The notes: generated by a model not told the origin, from the letters alone. A DNA stretch of 13,869 nucleotides from Desulfurococcales archaeon (GCA_015521265.1 WAON01000149.1:1-13869), one strand, 5' to 3'. Shown: positions 6,371 to 13,680, counted from the first letter of the stretch. Numbers and translations are program-made.

Positions 6371-6931
6371 CTATAGTACACCGAACTTCTTCAGATCCTC
6401 ATCGATCTCTCTGATCTTTTTCTCGAGGAATCCGATCTCATCGCTTGGATCATACTCCTCGAGGAGCTCACCATCATCAATACATCTAAAGTCGTTATTC
6501 ATAGCTTCCTCAAAAGTATATCTTCTACCGCACCGTGGGCAAACCATTATTGTGTGCTCCTTCAAGAAGTTTAAGCGGATTAATAGTTTTTCTCTAGTCT
6601 TTTTCAGCCTAGTCAGCAATATGCCTTCAACTTGGTCTTCATTTAAGAACCATGCATGTATACCTTTATCTCCACGTTTTATCCGTCTAAATCTTATTAT
6701 TGATTCATCGGCTAGCCTTTGAATAATGCGTCGTGCTTCATTTGTCTTTATACCTATTAATTTACCTATGGCGTCTTCCCCTATAGGCTCGGGGGATGTT
6801 ATTATTATCTCGAGTAGCTTCCTGGCTTTATCGCCGTACATCTTGCCTACGAGGTCTACAAGTACTTTAACGTTGCCTTCAATCTTTACTCTAGGCTTTT
6901 CCTTCTTCTCCGACTTCTTTCTTCTCGGCAA
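6371..6931 (-). CDS. tfe: Transcription initiation factor E (TFE alpha)
   Basis: Homologue of the TFIIE alpha subunit; it assists promoter opening and stabilises the preinitiation complex with TBP, TFB and RNA polymerase. The 186-residue protein has the expected layout: a basic N-terminus, a winged-helix domain (about 20-100, with GEDAIGKLIGIKTNEARRII), a helical linker (103-125), a zinc-ribbon region starting CPRCGRRYTFEEAM (131-144), and an acidic, helical C-terminus. The zinc ribbon is odd: Cys131, Cys134 and Cys150 are present, but the position expected for the fourth ligand is Asp153 (FRCIDDGELL). The TTG start at 6931 is supported by GGTGA 6 nt upstream and gives a 41-nt overlap with the end of trm56, so translation is probably coupled. 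The C5 methyltransferase follows after 2 nt. Confidence 0.93.
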   Translation of the reverse strand: MPRRKKSEKKEKPRVKIEGNVKVLVDLVGKMYGDKARKLLEIIITSPEPIGEDAIGKLIGIKTNEARRIIQRLADESIIRFRRIKRGDKGIHAWFLNEDQVEGILLTRLKKTREKLLIRLNFLKEHTIMVCPRCGRRYTFEEAMNNDFRCIDDGELLEEYDPSDEIGFLEKKIREIDEDLKKFGVL

Positions 6932-7466
6932 TTGTTTTCACCTTCTTCCCTTTTCTAGACGGTACTATTATAATCTTTGCATCTGGGAATGTTATATGTA
7001 GTTCTCTACCATTATAGTATCTGTCGAGGAATACTGCGAGTGCTGCTACTTCGGAGTGCGGCTGGTGTCCGATAGCTACATTATAGTCTGCTTCTTCATA
7101 GAAGAATGGGGGTACTTTTTCGGCTCCAACAATTATGAGTAGGTCTTTGTTTCTACCCTGATCCCTTATTTCATCGATCACATCGTCGATGTGGAGCCCA
7201 TACATTGTTAGGTGAATAACTAGTCCTCCCTTCTTCTTCCAGTTTAACACGTATTTCTCCGAGTTAACCCCCATTTCAACATGGAGGTGCCCGCCCCATC
7301 TCTCCTCTACTTTCCTAATAGTTTTGAGGATTTTTTCATCCGTTATATCTCCAAGTATGAAGCCGTTTGCACCAAAAGCCCTAGCTACTAGAGCTACATG
7401 GCTTGTAATTCTTTTATCCCTCTGTGGCCTGTGCCCATATCTTAGAACGTATATTTTCCTTGCCAC
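6891..7466 (-). CDS. trm56: tRNA (cytidine(56)-2'-O)-methyltransferase
   Basis: Archaeal SPOUT-class enzyme that methylates the ribose of C56 in the T loop of tRNA, a modification that helps hold the tRNA elbow at high temperature. The 191 residues are of family length and carry its characteristic blocks: VLRYGHRPQRDKRITSHVAL (7-26), HLTMYG (85-90), IVGAEKVP, and ADYNVAIGHQPHSEVAALAV near residues 126-145, which builds the trefoil-knot cofactor site. The lysine-rich tail extends past the domain. The start is GTG 7466, with GGTG about 6-7 nt upstream, and it lies inside the end of hflX (53-nt overlap). The tail overlaps the tfe start. Its expected substrate class, tRNA with C in TTCGAAT-type T loops, is represented in this window by the CAU tRNA. 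Confidence 0.95.
   Translation of the reverse strand: MARKIYVLRYGHRPQRDKRITSHVALVARAFGANGFILGDITDEKILKTIRKVEERWGGHLHVEMGVNSEKYVLNWKKKGGLVIHLTMYGLHIDDVIDEIRDQGRNKDLLIIVGAEKVPPFFYEEADYNVAIGHQPHSEVAALAVFLDRYYNGRELHITFPDAKIIIVPSRKGKKVKTIAEKKEVGEEGKA
6938..6942 (-). promoter_or_regulatory. Shine-Dalgarno site deciding the tfe TTG start
   Basis: GGTGA (minus strand, in AAGGTGA) lies 6 nt before TTG 6931 and inside the trm56 coding sequence. It supports both the TTG start and the 41-nt gene overlap. Confidence 0.5.
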
Positions 7467-8553
7467 CTTTGTGCACCGCGGCTATGTAGTCTAGTAGTTT
7501 ATCGATGTTTAATCCACTGGTTGCTGATATAGGTATTATTTCGTTAATGTTGATCGATTCATTTATTTTGTTGATAACTGTGTTTAAATGGTCACCCCCT
7601 ATTAGATCTATCTTGTTTAATGCTACTATTATCCTCTTACCGTGAACCCCTATTTCGCTGAAAATATTTAATGCTTCGGATAACTCGATTAGTACATCTT
7701 GTACAGGCTTAGATGCATCTACAACGTCTATGATTATATCCGAGTACTTTATTTCTTCAAGGGTTGCGTAGAAAGCTTCAACTATCTCCGGCGGAAGATC
7801 CCTTATAAAACCTACCGTATCTGTAAAGTATATTTTAGTCCCCTTATACATTATTGCACTGGTTTTTGGCTGGAGTGTTGTAAAGGGTTCTGGTCCCACG
7901 GGTTTACCTAGCCCAGTGATCTTGTTGAATAGTGTAGTCTTACCTGCACAAGTGTATCCTACGATGGATACATGTATAGCTTCCTCTCTTCTCCTCCTCT
8001 GCCTGCGCACGCTCCGTATCTTCCGTAGTTTTTCTATTTCCCTCCTAACCCTTGCTTCTCTTTCTTTCAGCATTAGATAGTATTTCTCATAACCATACCT
8101 ACCGGCTCCTAGGAATCCGTGGAGTTCTCCTAACTTCATAGCTCTAATTGCTTCTTTCACTAGTGGGTATTGGTGCTTTAGCCTTGCTAGTTCTATTTGC
8201 AGCTTAGCTTCCCTACTTCCAGCATGTTCTGCGAATATTTCTAGTATTAACAGTATTCGGTCTAATACTTCGATACCGAGTTCTCGATAGAGATTAATTA
8301 TTTGTCTAGGTTTTAATCTATCCATGATTACTAGCTTATCTATACCATCGAGTAGCTTGATCTCGTCTAGGACTGGGATTGTGACATAGTATTTCGGATT
8401 AGGCCTCCTAATAGTATAGATCTCTGCTATTTCCCTATATAGAGTCTTAACTAGGCTTAATTCTTCATCCATATAGTTGAGGTATTTATATGGTAGTATT
8501 ACTACAACCCTGCTATTACTATGCATTTCTCGATCAAACCCTTTTCGTACCAT
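7414..8553 (-). CDS. hflX: GTPase HflX
   Basis: Translational GTPase of the Obg/HflX superfamily; homologues bind the large ribosomal subunit and split stalled or hibernating ribosomes. The 379-residue product has an N-terminal HflX domain with SREAKLQIELARL (113-125), a basic coiled linker (160-190, ending in an Arg-rich run), then the G domain: G1 GYTCAGKTT (199-207, Cys where Asn is usual), G2 around Thr225-Thr226, G3 DTVGFI (245-250), G4 NKID (313-316), G5 SAT (343-345). It is slightly shorter than bacterial HflX, as usual for archaea. The start ATG 8553 overlaps the mbf1 stop by one base (TAATG), suggesting coupled translation. ATG 8526 (residue 10) is possible. The 3' end overlaps trm56 by 53 nt. 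Confidence 0.94.
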   Translation of the reverse strand: MVRKGFDREMHSNSRVVVILPYKYLNYMDEELSLVKTLYREIAEIYTIRRPNPKYYVTIPVLDEIKLLDGIDKLVIMDRLKPRQIINLYRELGIEVLDRILLILEIFAEHAGSREAKLQIELARLKHQYPLVKEAIRAMKLGELHGFLGAGRYGYEKYYLMLKEREARVRREIEKLRKIRSVRRQRRRREEAIHVSIVGYTCAGKTTLFNKITGLGKPVGPEPFTTLQPKTSAIMYKGTKIYFTDTVGFIRDLPPEIVEAFYATLEEIKYSDIIIDVVDASKPVQDVLIELSEALNIFSEIGVHGKRIIVALNKIDLIGGDHLNTVINKINESININEIIPISATSGLNIDKLLDYIAAVHKGGKENIRSKIWAQATEG

Positions 8554-9068
8554 TATCTTTTCTTAAAGCGTACAAAGTCGCCTATCGTGTAGTAGTCTTC
8601 TCCCCCCTCTTCTATTTTTGCCGGTGATTCCTCGACGATGGGTTCTAATAGTGTGATTCCTAATACTCTCTCTAATCTCCTAGCCAGTTCTATGCTCGGC
8701 TTTAACCTTCCAGCTTCTATCCTCTTTATAACGTTTTCCTTCTCCCTAACCTTCTGGGCTAGGACGGCTTGGCTCCAACCCATTCTCTGCCTCGCCTTTC
8801 TGATGCGTTCCGCGTAGTCTTCTACAATCTCGTATTCTTCCTCAAGTATCCTGCGGCTTATCCTTGTCTTTGTCCACTTCCTAGTTTGTGTTGTTTTTCT
8901 ACTAATTTTAGTGGTTGGTACTTCTTTGATCTTTCCCTGTTTTACTAGTCTACGGTAGCAGTCTGGGCATACTCTTAACTCTACTCCTTCGACAATTACT
9001 GTCCTACACATTCTCGGATCGTATACGGGTCTTCCACATATTTCACAGTAGCATACCTCTGATTTCAT
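8553..9068 (-). CDS. mbf1: Multiprotein bridging factor 1 homologue (aMBF1)
   Basis: Archaeal homologue of the eukaryotic transcriptional coactivator MBF1. In archaea it has been linked to the small ribosomal subunit and translation, so its role is not purely transcriptional. The 171 residues begin with a zinc-ribbon-like part (Cys8, Cys11, Cys34, Cys37), followed by a basic linker rich in Lys/Thr/Arg (43-73) and a Cro/C1-type helix-turn-helix (about 84-141) with GWSQAVLAQKVREKENVIKR and the family-typical IEAGRLKPS. The acidic C-terminal tail is of unknown role. The ATG at 9068 has a strong Shine-Dalgarno site (AGGAGGG, 5 nt upstream). It is the first gene of the six-gene minus-strand operon and is divergent from pan. 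Confidence 0.94.
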   Translation of the reverse strand: MKSEVCYCEICGRPVYDPRMCRTVIVEGVELRVCPDCYRRLVKQGKIKEVPTTKISRKTTQTRKWTKTRISRRILEEEYEIVEDYAERIRKARQRMGWSQAVLAQKVREKENVIKRIEAGRLKPSIELARRLERVLGITLLEPIVEESPAKIEEGGEDYYTIGDFVRFKKR

Positions 9069-9073
9069 CGAGA

Positions 9074-9080
9074 CCCTCCT
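9074..9080 (-). promoter_or_regulatory. Strong Shine-Dalgarno site of mbf1
   Basis: AGGAGGG on the minus strand, 5 nt before ATG 9068. It is the strongest ribosome-binding site in the window, marking the head of the operon. Confidence 0.5.
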
Positions 9081-9097
9081 CGCCGGGTTGTATGTGT

Positions 9098-9145
9098 TAT
9101 GATATACTATGGTTTTTAGGGGTTGTTATATTCAATTATATTTTA
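9098..9145. promoter_or_regulatory. Divergent AT-rich promoter region between mbf1 and pan
   Basis: Only 93 nt separate the two start codons. TATA-like elements visible here are ATGATATACT (9098-9107) and two TTATATT/ATTATATTTT sites (9126-9143), readable on either strand. The site at about 9103 would place a plus-strand start near 9129, leaving a 33-nt leader for pan. The right-hand sites would place a minus-strand start near 9100, leaving a leader of about 30 nt for mbf1. Which element serves which gene cannot be decided by eye. Confidence 0.35.
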
Positions 9146-9148
9146 GAT

Positions 9149-9154
9149 GAGGGG
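9149..9154 (+). promoter_or_regulatory. Shine-Dalgarno site deciding the pan start
   Basis: GAGGGG lies 7 nt before ATG 9162, favouring this start over the in-frame ATG at 9147, which overlaps the site itself. Confidence 0.55.
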
Positions 9155-9161
9155 TAGAGAT

Positions 9162-10364
9162 ATGAGTAGCGATGTAGATGAGCCCTTTGATGTTGATATA
9201 AATTATAGGCATCATATCGAGTACTTAAAGCATCGTATACGTAGGCTTGAAGATGAGAACCGTAAGTTAATGGTTCAGCTACAATACTATAAGTCGCAGG
9301 TTGAAAAACTAATATCTCCACCATTGATCGAGGCGACTATTATTGATGTATTGAGGGATGGGAGGGTATTAGTTAAGAGTAGTACTGGGCCCAACCTTGT
9401 TGTCGATGTACTAGATAATGTTCCACGCGACTTGATACGTATAGGACAGCACGTCTTATTAAATACTAAGGGCTCCGCGATCGTAGAGGTATTGCCGGAG
9501 TATGAAGACCCCTATGTGAAGACTATGGAGGTTATTGAGAGGCCCAATGTATCCTTTAGCGATATTGGTGGTTTGAAGGAGCAGATTATGGAGCTTAAAG
9601 AAGTTGTAGAGCTACCATTAAAGCATCCTGAAATGTTTGAGGAGATAGGTATTGAGCCTCCTAAAGGAGTCCTGCTCTACGGCCCGCCTGGTTGTGGTAA
9701 AACGCTGCTTGCAAAAGCTGTTGCCCACGAAGCAGGTGCTACTTTTATAAGTATTGTTGGTAGCGAGCTAGTTCAGAAATTCATTGGTGAGGGTGCGAGG
9801 ATTGTTAGGGAAGTGTTTCGTCTAGCTAGGAAGAAGGCTCCATCAATAGTATTCATTGACGAGATCGATGCTATAGCTGCTAGGAGGCTGGATATTGGTA
9901 CTAGTGGTGAGAGAGAGGTTCAGAGAACCCTTATGCAGTTATTAGCTGAGATAGATGGTTTTAAACCCCTTGATAATGTAAAGATTATTGCGGCTACAAA
10001 TAGGATCGATATCCTTGACCCAGCTATTCTAAGGCCTGGCAGGTTTGATCGTTTAATTGAAGTACCGCTACCGGATCTAGAGTCCCGTATTGAAATATTC
10101 CATGTACATACTCGTAGGATGAAGCTAGCTGAGGATGTTGATATCGAGGAATTGGCGCGTTTAACTGATGGTGCAACGGGTGCCGAGATCAAGGCTATCG
10201 TTACCGAGGCCGGCTACTATGCGTTAAGGAATGGTAGGAAGATAGTGTTGATGGATGATTTCCTGCAAGCTGTTAAGAAGATTATGTCGAAGAAGGAAAT
10301 ACGCGATAGCAACTTATCTATATTATCGAGTAGAAGGCCTAAGCATAGATCCAGTATATTCCAG
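9162..10364 (+). CDS. pan: Proteasome-activating nucleotidase (PAN)
   Basis: AAA+ ATPase forming the hexameric regulatory cap of the archaeal 20S proteasome; it unfolds substrates and feeds them into the core. The product is 401 residues (the TAA follows at 10365-10367): N-terminal coiled coil (about 14-50), OB domain (55-110), then the AAA+ domain with Walker A GPPGCGKT (174-181), pore loop KFIGEGA (206-212), Walker B VFIDEID (230-236), second region of homology with AATNR and arginine fingers in ILRPGRFDR (289-297), and sensor-2 GATGAEI (337-343). The extreme C-terminus is Ile-Phe-Gln, a variant of the hydrophobic-Tyr-X tail that docks into the 20S alpha ring, with Phe for Tyr as in eukaryotic Rpt6. 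The start at 9162 is set by GAGGGG upstream. It is first in a plus-strand run with the PUA protein and the PAC2 homologue. Confidence 0.95.
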
Positions 10365-10374
10365 TAATTAATAC

Positions 10375-10872
10375 ATGGTGTCATTTTTGATTAAACGCCC
10401 TCCTCTTCCAGAAGAATTATCCGAGCTACGAGTCCTAGCCAGTTTCCAGTTTAGGGGTGTAGGGGAGGAATTTATACCGGAGGATGTACTTGTTGCGATT
10501 AGCCCTTCTACCGGGAAGATAAGGTATCTGGAACATAATGGTGCAATATACTTATCAATTAGAGCTAGTGATTATCGGTTACTCCTCCATAGGGCTAGTG
10601 GGCATGTGTTAAACAAGCTCCTCCCACACCCCTATCTAAGGATTTATGTCAACCCCAAGTATGCTCCATACATTATGAAGGGGGGAAATGTTTTTTCAAA
10701 GCACGTAGTCTATGCCGACCCGGCTATCCGGCCGGGTGATGAAGTATTAGCTGTCAACAGTAAGACTGGTGAACTCCTAGGTGTTGGGAAGGCAGTGAAG
10801 CCTGGATGGGTGGTAACATATTATAAATGGGGTGAAGCATTAAGAATACGGGAAGGAGTACTCGAGGATTGA
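10375..10872 (+). CDS. PUA-domain protein resembling the C-terminal part of archaeosine TGT
   Basis: A 165-residue probable RNA-binding protein. Residues 87-162 form a PUA domain: PYLRIYVNPKYAPYIMKGG, then VFSKHVVYADPAIRPGDEVL and GELLGVGKAV. The preceding part (about 45-82: GKIRYLEHNGAIYL, DYRLLLHRASGHVL) resembles the C2 domain that comes before PUA in full-length archaeal tRNA-guanine transglycosylase. The window's own TGT (11649-13166) ends before these domains, so this protein is probably the separate C-terminal subunit of a split enzyme that grips the tRNA acceptor end so that G15 can be reached. The partner relation is inference. It starts 7 nt after the pan stop without a visible Shine-Dalgarno site, suggesting coupled translation. 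The PAC2 gene follows after 6 nt. An independent PUA protein of other function is the alternative. Confidence 0.85.
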   Translation: MVSFLIKRPPLPEELSELRVLASFQFRGVGEEFIPEDVLVAISPSTGKIRYLEHNGAIYLSIRASDYRLLLHRASGHVLNKLLPHPYLRIYVNPKYAPYIMKGGNVFSKHVVYADPAIRPGDEVLAVNSKTGELLGVGKAVKPGWVVTYYKWGEALRIREGVLED

Positions 10873-10878
10873 AAACTC

Positions 10879-11634
10879 ATGGTTACCCGGAGGATTAAGC
10901 TCTTCACACTTGATGAAATAGATAAGGAGGAGCTTAAAGGCTCTGTCTTCATTACCGGTTATCAAGGTTTTGGAATGGTTGGTTACCTAACAAGCCGTCA
11001 CTTAGCCATAGAACTAGGGCTTAAAAGGATCGGATTTATACGTACACAGTATTTCCCCGAAGCAACATTCTTCAAGCGAGGTATAGGGATAATTTATCCC
11101 TTCGAACTCTACTATGGAGTAATTAATGGTAAGAAACTATTAGTGCTTGTAAATCATGGAATACCACATGTAAGGGAGAGGACGAATTTTGCAGAATTCC
11201 TGGGGAAGCTAGCATCCGAACTAGGAGTATCGGAGACAATACTTGTTGGAGGCTTAGACCCTGCTATAAAAGAGAGGGAGGATGAAAAATATAGGTGGAT
11301 ACCGATAGGAAAAACAGAGAGGAAACTTAATGCACCCCTTCTAGAGGAAAAACACGTTATAGGCCCACTAGCTTTAACGATAATGTTTATGAATGCCTAC
11401 CGCATACCGGGCGTTGCTATTTTCTCCTATGCAGAACTATACCGTCCAGATCCAAAGGCTACAATGGTTGCTGTAGAGGTAATATCTGAAATACTGGGTG
11501 TTAAGATTAAAACAGATAAATTAGCCGAGGAGATAAAGATCATAGAGCAGGTCGAAAAGAAGCGGGAGGAAATAATGAAAGCCTTGGAAGGAGAGGTTTC
11601 ATCTGAGAAGCCTGGGCATCAAATGTATATTTAG
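10879..11634 (+). CDS. PAC2-family protein (proteasome assembly chaperone homologue) with HbYX tail
   Basis: Member of the PAC2 family, which in eukaryotes and archaea (PbaA/PbaB) assists 20S proteasome assembly or binds the proteasome. The 251-residue product has the family's N-terminal FITGYQGFGMVGYLTSRHL (24-42), a central LVNHGIPH, ILVGGLDP (121-128) and a C-terminal helical region rich in Lys/Glu (212-238). It ends Gln-Met-Tyr-Ile, so the last three residues (249-251) form a canonical hydrophobic-Tyr-X motif used to dock onto the 20S alpha ring. Archaeal PbaB has been reported to act as an ATP-independent proteasome activator through such a tail; by that analogy this is a candidate PbaB-type activator. 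Position in a run with pan supports a proteasome role. GAGG lies 11 nt before ATG 10879. The 3' end converges on tgtA with a 14-nt gap. Confidence 0.9.
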   Translation: MVTRRIKLFTLDEIDKEELKGSVFITGYQGFGMVGYLTSRHLAIELGLKRIGFIRTQYFPEATFFKRGIGIIYPFELYYGVINGKKLLVLVNHGIPHVRERTNFAEFLGKLASELGVSETILVGGLDPAIKEREDEKYRWIPIGKTERKLNAPLLEEKHVIGPLALTIMFMNAYRIPGVAIFSYAELYRPDPKATMVAVEVISEILGVKIKTDKLAEEIKIIEQVEKKREEIMKALEGEVSSEKPGHQMYI

Positions 11635-11646
11635 CATGATAATGCT
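11633..11646. terminator. Small inverted repeat between convergent genes, possible bidirectional terminator
   Basis: AGCAT and ATGCT flank a GATA loop (5-bp stem) exactly in the gap between the PAC2 stop and the tgtA stop. The stem is short and not followed by a strong T-run, so a terminator role is a guess from position. Confidence 0.22.
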
Positions 11647-11648
11647 TG

Positions 11649-13166
11649 CTAGGTAATCTCCACTATTTTTACGTCTATTACCCTCTTAAGTTTTCCTTCC
11701 AGTATCCTAGCTATGTGTTCGCTCCAAGTATTTCTCACATAATATATTGTGATCGCTACGGGTTTAATGTTCGATATTTCACTAATGATTTTCTCGGAGT
11801 ATTTATCCATAAATTCAGTATCGATCGATTCTTCGTGTTGGAAGTATGGATATGTATTTGATAGTTCTGGTGGGAATATTCCAAGGTAGGGATGGTATAG
11901 TAGGATGTTTGCCTTGCTTATTTTATTGCTTATCCATTCCTGTTGATTATATGGTTTGTATAGTGCGGGGTATAACCCTAAGCGTCTCCCCTTGTAACTA
12001 GTTAGTATATTGTTTAATGTACTGTATCGTGTGTTTACTAGTCTAGGATTATATAGACTATCAACATTTATGAGGAACATTGCGTAGGGTGAGCCTTTGG
12101 TTAGGGGGTTATACTTATTCATTAAATTAATGTATTTTTTAATAATTTCAAAGGCTTTCCGAAGGGTTGGATGAGCTTTACTCTTGTATTCTAAGTACTC
12201 CCATAGCCTACCCTCTTTAATCGCTTGCTTAGTTTTTAATAACTCTTTTCTTAAAACGTAGAGGTTGTGTAGTCCTAAGAGTTTCACCCTTTCTTTACTG
12301 GGTAATTTCCGTATTTCTTCAGCTGTGTACTTGCTGCAAACTGGGCAGTTGCAGGGTAGGTAGCTTAGCTCATCGATCCTTTTAGTCCCTGTCTCGGTCA
12401 TATACCTATTATCCCTAGCATATAGTATGTAGCTTGCTGAATCGAATAAATCACCCCCTAGTGCTACGAGGAAGGGGAGTATCATTGGGTGGCCTACGCC
12501 GAATATGTGGAGTGGTTTGTGGGGTGGTAAGTATAGTTTAGCCGTAGCAACTAGTTCAACGATCTTACTATAGTCATATTTTTCTAGGAAGACTGTGGGT
12601 GAGCCGAATGCATGTATGTGATATGGGTATCTCCAAGCCCTTATACTAGAATATTTGACAAGTTCCTTGTAGGGTGCTCCTTGTATTGGGAGTACCCATA
12701 ATTGATCCGAATCCATGATTATTGGTAGGGCTTCTACTGCTCTATCAAAAGTCGTCTGTACAGCCTTCCATGCTTCCTGGAACGTCATCCTTGTACCTGT
12801 TGGTATGTCTAGTATTACTCCAATATCTACACCGATCTTTTTCTCATAGTTTACGATCGTCGTATTATCTATCTCTACATCCCCATATATTAAGACCTGG
12901 TATCCACCTGAATCAGCCATTATAGGGTATTTCCAGTTTAATGATTCATGGACACTCTTTACTCTGCCGCGATTCCTTTTGTAGAATAGGTAGGCATTAG
13001 TGATTACTGCATTGAATCCCAGTTTTCTAACTGTATCTAGGGGTGGTTGTTGTCTTGTAGGATCTATTACTGGAAAAAGGTATGGTGTCTCTATTACTCC
13101 ATGTCTTGTTTTTAATCGTGCTATTCTACCGGCTAAATCGTATTCTCGAGGATCAAAATACTCCAA
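11649..13166 (-). CDS. tgtA: Archaeosine tRNA-guanine transglycosylase, catalytic subunit (no PUA domain)
   Basis: Exchanges guanine at position 15 of the tRNA D-loop for preQ0, the first committed step to archaeosine. The 505 residues show the TIM-barrel TGT domain: LAGRIARLKT (11-20), LFPVIDP (30-36), MADSGGYQV (83-91) with the catalytic-type Asp85, FGVGHP (222-227), the nucleophile Asp242 in LFDSASY, and the zinc site Cys272, Cys274, Cys277, His300. A C1-like part follows, with YHPYLGIFPPELSNTYPY. Full-length archaeal enzymes are typically near 580 residues and end in a PUA domain; here the protein stops before it, and a matching C2/PUA protein is at 10375-10872. The start is TTG 13166, 7 nt after the Sm gene stop, with GAGGA just upstream; no in-frame ATG or GTG lies nearby. 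It is the second gene of a two-gene unit with the Sm protein. Confidence 0.95.
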   Translation of the reverse strand: MEYFDPREYDLAGRIARLKTRHGVIETPYLFPVIDPTRQQPPLDTVRKLGFNAVITNAYLFYKRNRGRVKSVHESLNWKYPIMADSGGYQVLIYGDVEIDNTTIVNYEKKIGVDIGVILDIPTGTRMTFQEAWKAVQTTFDRAVEALPIIMDSDQLWVLPIQGAPYKELVKYSSIRAWRYPYHIHAFGSPTVFLEKYDYSKIVELVATAKLYLPPHKPLHIFGVGHPMILPFLVALGGDLFDSASYILYARDNRYMTETGTKRIDELSYLPCNCPVCSKYTAEEIRKLPSKERVKLLGLHNLYVLRKELLKTKQAIKEGRLWEYLEYKSKAHPTLRKAFEIIKKYINLMNKYNPLTKGSPYAMFLINVDSLYNPRLVNTRYSTLNNILTSYKGRRLGLYPALYKPYNQQEWISNKISKANILLYHPYLGIFPPELSNTYPYFQHEESIDTEFMDKYSEKIISEISNIKPVAITIYYVRNTWSEHIARILEGKLKRVIDVKIVEIT

Positions 13167-13173
13167 TTCCTCT

Positions 13174-13623
13174 TTAACCCTGTAGTAGCTTCTTTCTCTC
13201 TTCTATGTATTTAGTGAAGTATTCATGTAATATTTCTGCAAAAGGACCTATTCCTTCAACCCCTTTCTCTGAAACCTTGTATCGCCCTTGTACTTCGACT
13301 ATTCCTGCTTCTGGTATTACTTTAACTTGGTGTTCGCGTAGTTTTAGTTCTCTGAGTAGGTATTGTTTAAAGTCTTCTGGGTCGAATAATGGTATTTCAG
13401 TCATTAGTATTTCGGAAATACTCTCTCCGCGGATTATTACTCGCGGATATTTTGCTCCATTATTATCTATTGCTTCCTCGAGCATAACGTTCAGTGAGGG
13501 ATGGTCGAAGCCTGTTAGTAGTCCTTCATACCATTTACCATTGACTAGTATTACTTTGACTTTTTTATCAACCATACTGGATAATCCAGCCATGAGCCTT
13601 CTTGAAGCCTCCATTAAAGCCAT
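13174..13623 (-). CDS. Sm-like RNA-binding protein with C-terminal extension (SmAP3-type)
   Basis: Archaeal Sm/Lsm protein expected to form a ring that binds single-stranded or U-rich RNA. The 149 residues split into an N-terminal Sm fold (about 14-75) and a second domain (about 77-149). Sm1 reads VNGKWYEGLLTGFDHPSLNV (27-46), with the conserved Gly and Asn positions; Sm2 is RVIIRGESISEI (61-72), containing the I-R-G core. The second domain, starting PLFDPEDFKQYLL, is the mark of crenarchaeal SmAP3, first described in Pyrobaculum; ordinary archaeal Sm proteins are about 75-80 residues. ATG 13623 has GGTG about 6 nt upstream. It is the first gene of the unit with tgtA (7-nt gap), linking an RNA chaperone with tRNA modification, and it is divergent from the probable rpoG. 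Confidence 0.88.
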   Translation of the reverse strand: MALMEASRRLMAGLSSMVDKKVKVILVNGKWYEGLLTGFDHPSLNVMLEEAIDNNGAKYPRVIIRGESISEILMTEIPLFDPEDFKQYLLRELKLREHQVKVIPEAGIVEVQGRYKVSEKGVEGIGPFAEILHEYFTKYIEERKKLLQG

Positions 13624-13672
13624 CGTTTACACCATTTAGTGTTTCTAATAGTAAAGCTAATATCAGTTAACA

Positions 13673-13680
13673 CATATATG
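13673..13680. promoter_or_regulatory. Palindromic TATA-like box in the Sm/rpoG divergent region
   Basis: CATATATG reads the same on both strands and lies almost midway between the two start codons (about 53 nt from the Sm ATG and 51 nt from the rpoG ATG). A start 26 nt away on either side would leave leaders of about 26 nt, each carrying its Shine-Dalgarno-like site (GGTG for Sm, GGGTG for rpoG). It may serve both genes. Call from position and sequence. Confidence 0.4.
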
